The notes below the pieces were generated by a model. That model did no database searches, was not told the DNA's origin, and saw only the letters and a list, made by a program, of their open reading frames with translations. Made by a program: the position numbers and the translations under genes. Below are positions 35,849-44,291 of a stretch of 64,000 nucleotides of DNA, one piece after another. The stretch's first letter is position 1, and each line of letters begins with the position of its first letter. The stretch comes from Streptomyces bluensis (GTDB lineage Bacteria > Actinomycetota > Actinomycetes > Streptomycetales > Streptomycetaceae): the NCBI RefSeq assembly GCF_014650715.1, contig NZ_BMVM01000004.1:62001-126000 (forward strand). The letters are read 5' to 3'.

Positions 35849-36781
35849 CTACCCGCCGAGGGTCTCCGGGTCGGCGATACGCACCCCGCGGGCCCAGTCC
35901 GCCGCCCGCATCGGCTTCTTGCCCTGGGCCTGAACCCACAGCAGCTCGACGGCGTACGAGCCGGTGCCCGCGTACACGTGGTTCTTGCCGACGGCGAGGG
36001 TGCCCGGCGCGAGGTCGTCACGGTCCGGCACGAGCGCGACCTGGATGAGCTTGAGCCGCTCGCCCCGGAACGTCGTCCACGCGCCGGGCGCGGGCGTGCA
36101 CCCGCGCACCACCCGGTCGACGCGCAGGGCCGGAGCGGACCAGTCGACGTGCGCGTCCTCCACGGTGATCTTCGGCGCGAGGGTGACGCCCTCGGCGGGC
36201 TGCGGTACGGCCTGGAGCGTCCCGTCCTCGATCCCGTCCATCGTCGCGGCCAGCAGCCCGGCGCCGGCGAAGGCCAGCCTGGTGAGGAGGTCACCGCTGG
36301 TGTCGGTGGGGCGGATCTCCTCGGTGACCGTCCCGTAGACGGGCCCGGAGTCCAGTCCCTCCTCGATCAGGAAGGTCGACGCCCCGGTGATCTCGTCCCC
36401 CGCCATGAGGGAGTGCTGCACGGGGGCGGCTCCGCGCCAGGCGGGCAGCAGCGAGAAGTGCAGGTTGACCCACCCGTGCGCGGGGATGTCGAGGGCGACG
36501 CGGGGCAGCAGGGCGCCGTACGCCACGACGGGAGCGCAGTCCGGAGCGATCTCCCGGAGCCGGGCCAGGAACTCCTCGTCCCTGGGCCGGCCGGGCTTCA
36601 GCACCTCGATGCCGGCCTCCTCCGCCCGCTGCGCGACGGGGCTCGCGATCAGCCGCCGCCCGCGCCCCGCCGGCGCGTCCGGCCGCGTGACGACGGCGGC
36701 CACCTCGTGCCGCCCGGAGGCGATCAGGGCGTCCAGAGCGGGAACGGCGACCTCGGGGGTACCGGCGAAGACGAGCTTCAT
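35849..36781 (-). CDS. fmt: Methionyl-tRNA formyltransferase
   Basis: Fmt formylates initiator Met-tRNA using 10-formyl-THF. The 310-residue protein begins [15 protein letters not shown] and has the catalytic [17 protein letters not shown] (Asn/His) with the Asp in [13 protein letters not shown]-terminal oligonucleotide-binding domain (about 205-300) follows. The start is the ATG at 36781, 25 codons inside a longer frame. It is divergent from the gene at 37065. Confidence 0.97.
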   Translation of the reverse strand: MKLVFAGTPEVAVPALDALIASGRHEVAAVVTRPDAPAGRGRRLIASPVAQRAEEAGIEVLKPGRPRDEEFLARLREIAPDCAPVVAYGALLPRVALDIPAHGWVNLHFSLLPAWRGAAPVQHSLMAGDEITGASTFLIEEGLDSGPVYGTVTEEIRPTDTSGDLLTRLAFAGAGLLAATMDGIEDGTLQAVPQPAEGVTLAPKITVEDAHVDWSAPALRVDRVVRGCTPAPGAWTTFRGERLKLIQVALVPDRDDLAPGTLAVGKNHVYAGTGSYAVELLWVQAQGKKPMRAADWARGVRIADPETLGG

Positions 36782-36971
36782 GGGTGACTGTCGGCCTCTC
36801 GGGCGGGAGTTCGGATCGACCCCGGCGTCTTTGGCAACCGGTGCGCGGGGCAGCACACCAGTCTATGGGGGTGCGGCGTGAGACCCGACAGCGCACTCGC
36901 ACGGGTTGCCGCGGGCGGAAAACGCAACCTCAGGGGGCGTACGCACAAGACCCTTACGCCCCGCAGCGTGA

Positions 36972-37607
<636 letters not shown>

Positions 37608-37622
37608 ACCCCTTCCCCGTCG

Positions 37623-37653
37623 ACTGCCTCCCGGTTCCGAGCCGGGAGGCAGT
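37623..37653. terminator. Bidirectional hairpin terminator between the HTH-like gene and priA
   Basis: ACTGCCTCCCGG (37623-37634) and CCGGGAGGCAGT (37642-37653) form a perfect 12-bp stem with a 7-base loop, between two convergent stops (37607 and 37702). Confidence 0.85.
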
Positions 37654-37701
37654 GGCGTACCCGGCACCCGGACGCCGAACCACCGCCCCACGTCTCGCTG
37701 G

Positions 37702-39861
37702 TCAGCCGATGTCAGGCGGATCGATCCGGACGCGCACCGCCTCAACCCCACTCCCCCCACGCGCCATTCGAGCCGCCACCGCACTCTTCAACGCGGCGGC
37801 CAGCGCGGCCCCGCTCCCCGGCGGCACCCGGACGAGCGCCCGCTCCCACCGCTCCCCCGGCGGTGGCGCCCCCACCGTACGAGGCCGCCCGGCATCCGTG
37901 ACGGGTAGCGGAACAGGGCCCAGCACCTCGGCATCACGCGGGAGTTCGGCGTCGGCCAGGACCTCGGCCACCGCCTCCGCCGTACCCGACACCGCGGCCA
38001 TCCTCGACACCGGCGGAAATCCCAGCTCGGCCCGCTCGGCGAGCTCCCGCACGGCGTGCCCGACAGGGTCCCAGCGGACGAGCGCCTGCACGGGACGCAG
38101 CGTCGGTTCGGCGACGACCACCACCGTGCCGCCGGCTCCCTGGTCCCGTACGAGCGCGGCGGCCCCGATCCACCGCCGCAACGCGTCCTCCCCGGCCCGC
38201 AGATCGGGGCGGCCCAGCATGGCCCAGCCGTCCAGCAGCAGGGCGGCCGCGTAACCGCCCTCGGCGACCGGCTCGGCGCCCGGCGTGCTCACCACCAGTG
38301 CGGGCGCCCCGGACACGGTGTCCAGGACCTGCTCCCGGCCGGAGGTCCGCACCGGCACCGCGGGGAAGGCCCGCCCGAGCTCCTCGGCGGTCCGTCGCGC
38401 CCCGACGACCTGCGCCCGCAGCCGGAAGCCCCCGCACTCCGGGCAGTGCCAGGCGCCCTCCTCTCGCCCGCACCACCCGCAGCACAGAGCGCCGCCCCCG
38501 GCGTCCCGGGCCTGAAGCGGTCCGGCACACCACCGGCACCGCGCCGGTTCCCGGCACCGCGCACAGGCCAGCCGCGGTACGTACCCCCGCCGTGGCACCT
38601 GCACGAGCACCGGTCCGTGCCGCAGCCCCTCCCGGGCCACCTGCCAGGCGAGGCTCGGCAGCCGGGCCGCCCGTGCGGCCTCGTCCCGGGCCAGCTCGGC
38701 ATCGCCCACGGTCCGCACGAGCGGCGCGGTGGCCCGCACCTGCTCCCGGTCGGCGACGAGCGGCGCGGCCCAGCCGCTCTCGACGAGCTGCGCCGCCTCG
38801 ACGGTGCAGCTCCAACTCCCCAGCAGAAACGCGCACTTGTCGCGGGTGGACCGCAGCTCCAGGACCTCCCGCACATGCGGAAACGGCGCGCGGTCATCAC
38901 TGTGACTGGCATCGCCGTCGTCCCAGACGACCACCAGCCCGAGATCACGGACGGGTGCGAACATGGCAGCCCGGGTCCCCACCACGGCCCGCACGGCCCC
39001 CCGCCGCACGGCCAGCCACTCCCGGTACCGCCGCTCCGGGCCTGCGTCGGCGGTGAGGACAGCATGCTGCCCATCTCCGAACAGCTCCCGCAGCGCCGAG
39101 TCCACCCGCGCGACGGGCCGCCCGGCGGGCAGGACGACGAGCGCCCCCCGTCCCGATGCGAGCGTGGCCTGCACGGCCCGCGCGATCTCCTCGGCCCACT
39201 GCGGCCCGGGCAACGCGGTCCACACGGCACGAGGCGCTCCTCCCGAGGCGAGGGCGCTCAGGAAATCCGCTCCCCTTCCGTACCGCCGCCAGGAGCCCGG
39301 GTCCGGCGCTTCGGGCGGCGGAGGCGGGTCGCCCGTCTTCCGGGCCTCGGCCCGCCCGTGGCGCGGCGGAACGGCCAGCTGCAGCACATCCGCCAGGCTC
39401 CCCGCGTACCGGTCGGCGACGGCCCGGGCGAGCCCGAGCAGCTCGGGACCGAGGACGGGCTCGGGCGACACGACCTGCGCCAACGCGGCGAGCGGCCCGG
39501 CGTAGTCCGACTCGGCGACCCGCTCGACCAGGAACCCGTCGATCAGCGAACCGCCCTCACGTCTCCCCTCCCGCACATTCCGCCCCCCGGCCCCGAACCG
39601 CACCCGGACCCGCACCCCGGGCTGGGCCGCGGCGTCCAGCTCCTCCGGCACGGCGTAGTCGAAGTACCGGTCGAGATGGAGCACCCCCTTGTCCACCAGC
39701 ACCCGGGCAACCGGCAACTCCTTGGCCAGCGCGGCCCCCCGCCACGTCCGTGGTTTGGCCTTCGGCGCCTTGTTCTTGCGCACGGCCTCCCGAATGAGCG
39801 CGAGCTGCTCCGGCACCGCCCCCTGGGCGCCGCCGCTCCTCTGCCCGTTGTCGCTGCTCAC
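37702..39861 (-). CDS. priA: Primosomal protein N' (PriA), actinobacterial form
   Basis: The 719-residue protein aligns with PriA along its length: an N-terminal DNA-binding domain (VARVLVDKGVLHLDRYFDYAVP), helicase-like lobes and a zinc-ribbon cluster (CARCREPARCRWCAG, CCGWCGREEGAWHCPECGG). The Walker A site is lost: where other PriA proteins have GxTGSGKT, this reads PGPQWAEEIA, and the DEEH box is VVWDDGD. Known actinobacterial PriA proteins share this, so it is probably a non-helicase replication-restart loader. The start is taken at GTG 39861; TTG 39891 is possible. It is the left flank of the accessory island. Confidence 0.93.
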   Translation of the reverse strand: MSSDNGQRSGGAQGAVPEQLALIREAVRKNKAPKAKPRTWRGAALAKELPVARVLVDKGVLHLDRYFDYAVPEELDAAAQPGVRVRVRFGAGGRNVREGRREGGSLIDGFLVERVAESDYAGPLAALAQVVSPEPVLGPELLGLARAVADRYAGSLADVLQLAVPPRHGRAEARKTGDPPPPPEAPDPGSWRRYGRGADFLSALASGGAPRAVWTALPGPQWAEEIARAVQATLASGRGALVVLPAGRPVARVDSALRELFGDGQHAVLTADAGPERRYREWLAVRRGAVRAVVGTRAAMFAPVRDLGLVVVWDDGDASHSDDRAPFPHVREVLELRSTRDKCAFLLGSWSCTVEAAQLVESGWAAPLVADREQVRATAPLVRTVGDAELARDEAARAARLPSLAWQVAREGLRHGPVLVQVPRRGYVPRLACARCREPARCRWCAGPLQARDAGGGALCCGWCGREEGAWHCPECGGFRLRAQVVGARRTAEELGRAFPAVPVRTSGREQVLDTVSGAPALVVSTPGAEPVAEGGYAAALLLDGWAMLGRPDLRAGEDALRRWIGAAALVRDQGAGGTVVVVAEPTLRPVQALVRWDPVGHAVRELAERAELGFPPVSRMAAVSGTAEAVAEVLADAELPRDAEVLGPVPLPVTDAGRPRTVGAPPPGERWERALVRVPPGSGAALAAALKSAVAARMARGGSGVEAVRVRIDPPDIG

Positions 39862-40184
39862 GCTTGCATTCTTACCAAATCCCACGGACAACGCCGCCCA
39901 CCAAGATCACCCCACGGGCCACCTCTGCCTCACTGCCCACCAGCCGCAACCTACGCGCCGGGAACCCGCACCCGGCTCCTCCACAAGCCCGCCCCACCGG
40001 CCATTTCCACGGCCGATCCGGCCTCCCCGAGCCACCTGCGCCTGCCACGGCCTGCACCCCGGTATCAGAACTGGAAACGGGAAACTCCGCCGACCGCCTT
40101 GCCCGACCCACCGCACCCGGCAGACGCTGATGCGCGACGACGGGCGTCCCTCGGCATCGGCGGCGTCGGCATGAGGGGGTTTAC
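39862..40184. other. Gap between priA and the island, no gene seen
   Basis: The 323 bases are C-rich on the + strand with scattered CACCCGG repeats and hold the GAGGGGG ribosome-binding site (40173-40179) of the next gene. I found no convincing frame, tRNA, att-like repeat or integrase remnant. Confidence 0.5.
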
Positions 40185-41378
40185 GTGCTGAAGCAGCCAC
40201 ACATGTTCGGTCCCGAACTGCGCCGGTTACGGCTGGCCGCGGGTCTGACGCTGACACAGCTCGCATCGTCCGTGCACTACAGCAAGGGCCAACTCAGCAA
40301 GATCGAGACCGGGCAGAAACGTCCTACTGCGGAGTTCGCGCGCCTTTGTGACGCGGCACTCGACGCGGGTGGCGCCCTGTCCGCCCTCGTGCCGTCCGTC
40401 CCGACAACCAGCAGCACCGCAACACCGCTGGATGAAGCAGGAGTAGATATGCGACGTGGCACAACCGAACCCGATCTGCCCGGTCGAGCACACTGGCCGT
40501 TACCCCCTTCGCGGCGCCAGGTCATGGCAGTGGGCGCCGCGTCGGTCCTGGGCGCCACGCCCGTCTATGCCGCTCCGGCTCCCACTGCGGCTCTCGCCGC
40601 GAACGCAGGACCGTATCTCCTCGTGACATGCCGGGACCTGTTCCACCAGTACCGTCGTCTGGGCCAGGTCTCCCCGCCGATCACACTCCTTCCCGCACTC
40701 GCCGAGCAGACGCGGGCCCTCGGCGATCTGGCGGCGCACAGCGAGGCCGGAACCCGCTCGGCCTTGCTCAACCTGTCGGCGCGCTACGCCGAGTTCACGG
40801 GCTGGATGGCTCAGGAAGCGGGCGACGACGAGGCCGCCCTCAGCTGGACCAAACGGGCCGTAGGACTCGCAGAAGAGGCCGGCGACCGGGACTTGGCCTC
40901 GTACGCACTCACGCGCCGGGCGCTCATCAGCTACTACCGCGGAGACGCAGCCGAGACGATCTCGCTGGCGTCGACGGCTCGCTCGCCCCGGCTCCCCGTG
41001 CGAATCCGCGGGCTGGCGGCCCAGCACGAAGGGCAGGGTCATGCGCTGGCGGGCGACTACGACGCCTGTCTGCGCGACCTCGACCGTGCACGCGCGCTGC
41101 TGGACGCCGACCACCCGGACCCGGCCACACCGCAGCTGGGGGCGACACATCTCAGTGACCCGATCACCATGATCACCGGATGGTGCCTGCTCGACCTGGG
41201 CCGCCCCAGGCAGGCGGCGGCCGTCCTGGACGAGGCCTGCGCCCGACTGCCCGTCCACGCCTTGCGCACCCAGGCACGCTACGGCATACGAAGGGCATTG
41301 GCCCACGCCCTCAGCGGCGAGGTGGACCACGCCTGCGCCATCGCGCGGGAACTGCTGCCCGCGGTGCGAGCCGTCTGA
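40185..41378 (+). CDS. XRE-family regulator with TPR-like domain, C-terminus frameshifted
   Basis: The 397-residue protein has an XRE/Cro HTH (about residues 8-60, LTLTQLASSVHYSKGQLSKIE), a linker with RRQVMAVGAASVLGATP, and a helical TPR-like domain (about 150-395) of the kind common in Streptomyces HTH-TPR regulators. The reading frame ends at TGA 41376-41378, but the +1 frame continues from 41377 to a stop at 41502. It encodes DSATIRLDLRRLARTL and a further tail that looks like the missing family C-terminus, so the native protein was probably about 438 residues. GTG start with GAGGGGG. It heads the island and may control the TIR unit 94 bases on. Confidence 0.8.
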   Translation: MLKQPHMFGPELRRLRLAAGLTLTQLASSVHYSKGQLSKIETGQKRPTAEFARLCDAALDAGGALSALVPSVPTTSSTATPLDEAGVDMRRGTTEPDLPGRAHWPLPPSRRQVMAVGAASVLGATPVYAAPAPTAALAANAGPYLLVTCRDLFHQYRRLGQVSPPITLLPALAEQTRALGDLAAHSEAGTRSALLNLSARYAEFTGWMAQEAGDDEAALSWTKRAVGLAEEAGDRDLASYALTRRALISYYRGDAAETISLASTARSPRLPVRIRGLAAQHEGQGHALAGDYDACLRDLDRARALLDADHPDPATPQLGATHLSDPITMITGWCLLDLGRPRQAAAVLDEACARLPVHALRTQARYGIRRALAHALSGEVDHACAIARELLPAVRAV

Positions 41379-41596
41379 CTCGGCCACCATCCGGCTGGAC
41401 CTGCGCCGCCTCGCCCGCACCCTCGCGCGCTTCCGAAGCCGCCCGGCAGTGGCCGGGCTGTCACCCGACCTCACGGCCGCTCTCCACACCTCCCTGGGCT
41501 GATCCCGACCGGGCAACCACCCGCTACGGAACGTCCCGAACATCCCGACGGCGCACCCACGCCATGACGCCCATGCCAACAAGGGGAAGCTTCGCC

Positions 41597-42346
41597 ATGC
41601 CCGAAATATTCATCAACTACCGCACCGGCGACGGAGATCACCTCGCCGCCACACTGGACGAGGCACTGCGCAACCGGTTCGGAGACGACGCCGTGTTCCG
41701 CGACGGACGGTCGATCGGACCGGGCTCGGAGTACCCGCACGAGTTGCTGACCAACCTCCGCGAGAGCCGTGCCGTACTCGTCGTCGTCGGCCCTGGCTGG
41801 GCGACGGCCGCGGAACTGCGCCGTGAGGACGACTGGGTCCGACGAGAGATCCTTGAGGCGCACCGGTACCGCATCCCCATCGTTCCGGTCCTCGGTGACT
41901 CCTCGGTTTCCTGGCTGCGCAGGGACCAACTGCCCGTCAAGCTGTCCTGGCTGGCCGAGATCCAATCGTTGCGGTACAGGCCGTACCATTCCGCGACCGA
42001 CCTGGCGCACATCGGGGACGAACTCGCGAGGCTCGTGCCGGAACTGACGGACGCCTCACAGCAGACCGCGCCAACGGCCTCCGGCAGCACACACAACTCC
42101 GTCTCCGGCGGCAACCACGGCACGTTCGTGCAGGGCCGCGACGTCAGTGTCGGTGGGGACATCGCCGGGACCGTATACAGGAACAACACCGGTCCGTTCC
42201 ACACGGGTTCCGGGGATCAGAACGTCAACTCCCCTCACTTCTCGGGCGACGGGGGCACCTTCGTGGCCGGGGACAACCACAACGGCGTCCACCACACCTT
42301 TGGGGGTGACCGACGCCGTCACTCCGACGGAGGCGGCCGGCGGTGA
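41597..42346 (+). CDS. TIR-domain protein with C-terminal Gly/Asn-rich motif array
   Basis: The 249-residue protein has a TIR domain (1-150) starting PEIFINYRTGDGDHLA, with FRDGRSIGPGSEYPHEL and VVVGPGWATA. Glu84 in DDWVRREI lines up with the NADase glutamate of SARM1-type TIR domains, so NAD+ cleavage is plausible. After a polar linker come Gly/Asn/His-rich units at about 167-188, 192-212 and 213-238: GTFVQGRDV, PFHTGSGDQNVN and GTFVAGDNHNG. The FHTGSGxQ unit recurs at the N-terminus of the next protein. ATG with AAGGGGA at nine bases; the stop overlaps the next GTG. Confidence 0.88.
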   Translation: MPEIFINYRTGDGDHLAATLDEALRNRFGDDAVFRDGRSIGPGSEYPHELLTNLRESRAVLVVVGPGWATAAELRREDDWVRREILEAHRYRIPIVPVLGDSSVSWLRRDQLPVKLSWLAEIQSLRYRPYHSATDLAHIGDELARLVPELTDASQQTAPTASGSTHNSVSGGNHGTFVQGRDVSVGGDIAGTVYRNNTGPFHTGSGDQNVNSPHFSGDGGTFVAGDNHNGVHHTFGGDRRRHSDGGGRR

Positions 42347-44271
42347 CCGAGGTCTTCAGCAACTGGATCGGCGGCGCCGGCGCCACGTTCCACACAGGCA
42401 GCGGCACGCAGACCATCAACAACTTCTACGGTGCAGGGCCCGACAACCGGAGGTCGAGGTCACAGCCGCTCGCGCCCGACATCCTGGATCGGCTCAGGCG
42501 GCGGTTCGTGTACCCGCCGGGTATGCAGGAAGCTCGGCAGATCCTCCAGGAGACCCACACCGTTCTGATCGCCGGACGTCCCGGCAGCGGCAGGAACGCA
42601 GCGGCGCGCATGCTGCTGGCCGAATACCGGGATCTGCGGGACAACCTGCACGAGGTGCTCCCGGAGGACGAGCAGGGCAACGCAGGGCTCGAACGGCGCG
42701 ATGCACCGGAGCCCGAGGGGCTGCTGCTCGACCTGTCGGAGGCGGATGCCCAAGCCTGGCAGGCCGTCCACGACGGCCTGCCCGGCTTTCACGCCGCCGT
42801 CCGCAAGAACGGTTCGCGCCTCGCGGTCGTGCTGCCGAACTGCGCCGACGGTGACCTGCACTCGGATCTCGCCCAGCTCCGGGCACCGATCGTCCGTCCC
42901 GAAGCCCTCCTGGTCCTGCGCGGCGCACTGCGGGAGGCAGAGCTCCCCGTTGACCTGGAGCCTCCAGCAGAGCTCTTCCACTTCCTGGAGTACGAGCCCC
43001 CTCTGGACCAAGTCGCCAACCTCGCGTGGAGGATCCGGACGGTGGCCGCCACGGCCAGGTCCGACACCTTCACGGACTGGTGCCGCACCGCGGTGGAAGC
43101 GTTCACCAGGAGCCCCGAAGACGTGGCCCGGCAGGTCCTCGCGCTCAGGGACGGCAGGCCGAAGGCCCTGCTGCTGACCACGGCGATGCTGCACGGCGCA
43201 CGCACCGACGCCGTTCACGAGGCCTGCGAATCTCTGCTCTCCACGGTCGCCCACCCGAAGGACGATCGCCCTCTCCTCGAACGCGAGGACCTCTCGGCAC
43301 GGTTCGACGAGATCAAGGCCACTCCCGATCAGCAGGGCCGGGTGACGTTCACGTCCATGGACTACGACGTCGCCATTCGCGTCCACTTCTGGAACAACAT
43401 GCCGGGCCTGCGCACCCGGCTGGGCCAATGGGTGGGCAGGGCAGTCACCCTGGAGTCGTTGACGACCGACGACCGGGCCCTGCTGGCGGAGCGGTTCGCC
43501 GAGCAGATCCTGCGCACCGGCCGTGCGGAGGATCTGCTGGGGCTCGTACGTGAATGGATCGAGCGCCACGGCTCTCGGGCATGGTCGGCCGCATCCCAGG
43601 CGCTCACGTACGGCGCGCTGCACGGCGACCACGGCAGGCGGTTCCGTAAGGAGCTGTACGACTGGGCCACCAGCTCCAAGCTGTCGGACGGACGCGCCGC
43701 GGTGCTCGTCAGAGTGTGCTCCCACGGAGGGGACTTCGCATCCCGCTACCCGGAGCAGGCCCTGGTGCGGTTCCACCACGTGGTCCGGCGTCAGAGCCAA
43801 GACCGTGAGGCCGAGGCCAAGTTGGCCCAACTGGTCCTGACCAGCCAGCGCCTGCACCGCCGCATGCTGGACCGGCTGGCGCTGGGGCTGTGGCTGGAGC
43901 GCCCCTGGAAGGCAGACATCCGCCTGTTCGCCGTCCTGGCGGCGCCCGGCCGGCTGACCAGCCGGCGTATCGGGCTCCGCTCGCTGCTCGACGAGCCCGG
44001 CGTACGTCGACAGCTCAGCGACTGCTGGGCTGCCCTGTTCGCGCGGGTGGCCCCGAAGGACTGGCAGGAACCGTGCAGTCTGTGGCTGTTGGCAGCGGAG
44101 GACGCGGTGCCACAGCAGCGCGATCAGTTGCTCGACATCCTTGTCCGCGCCTGCCGAGAGCAGCCCCATCGACTGGGGCGCCTCTACCAGCTGGCCTTCC
44201 GCTCCCCCGTGGCACCGCTTGTCCAGCAGAAGATCGATGCCGCGCAAGGCCTGCACCGAACCCGCCCCTGA
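42343..44271 (+). CDS. P-loop-like (STAND/NACHT-like) protein with degraded Walker A and N-terminal signalling motif
   Basis: The 642-residue protein begins with ATFHTGSGTQTINNFYG (14-30), matching a unit at the end of the TIR protein. A P-loop-type domain follows: VLIAGRPGSGRNAA at 75-88 has Arg84-Asn85 where Lys-Ser/Thr is expected, and the Walker B-like strand RLAVVLPN lacks its Asp. The rest (about 330-642) is helical, with a conserved-looking FWNNMPGLRTRLGQWVGR. I read it as a non-hydrolysing scaffold or sensor partner of the TIR effector; that is inference. GTG start with GGAGG at nine bases, 4-bp overlap with the TIR gene. Confidence 0.8.
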   Translation: MTEVFSNWIGGAGATFHTGSGTQTINNFYGAGPDNRRSRSQPLAPDILDRLRRRFVYPPGMQEARQILQETHTVLIAGRPGSGRNAAARMLLAEYRDLRDNLHEVLPEDEQGNAGLERRDAPEPEGLLLDLSEADAQAWQAVHDGLPGFHAAVRKNGSRLAVVLPNCADGDLHSDLAQLRAPIVRPEALLVLRGALREAELPVDLEPPAELFHFLEYEPPLDQVANLAWRIRTVAATARSDTFTDWCRTAVEAFTRSPEDVARQVLALRDGRPKALLLTTAMLHGARTDAVHEACESLLSTVAHPKDDRPLLEREDLSARFDEIKATPDQQGRVTFTSMDYDVAIRVHFWNNMPGLRTRLGQWVGRAVTLESLTTDDRALLAERFAEQILRTGRAEDLLGLVREWIERHGSRAWSAASQALTYGALHGDHGRRFRKELYDWATSSKLSDGRAAVLVRVCSHGGDFASRYPEQALVRFHHVVRRQSQDREAEAKLAQLVLTSQRLHRRMLDRLALGLWLERPWKADIRLFAVLAAPGRLTSRRIGLRSLLDEPGVRRQLSDCWAALFARVAPKDWQEPCSLWLLAAEDAVPQQRDQLLDILVRACREQPHRLGRLYQLAFRSPVAPLVQQKIDAAQGLHRTRP

Positions 44272-44291
44272 CCGTCCCCGGGAGACGATTC

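Noticed and set aside
40185..41502. Programmed +1 frameshifting in the XRE-TPR gene, by analogy with prfB
   Set aside because: The shift site is GTC TGA C; the P-site tRNA for GTC cannot pair well with TCT in the +1 frame and no SD-like stimulator lies just upstream. A plain insertion or sequencing error is simpler.
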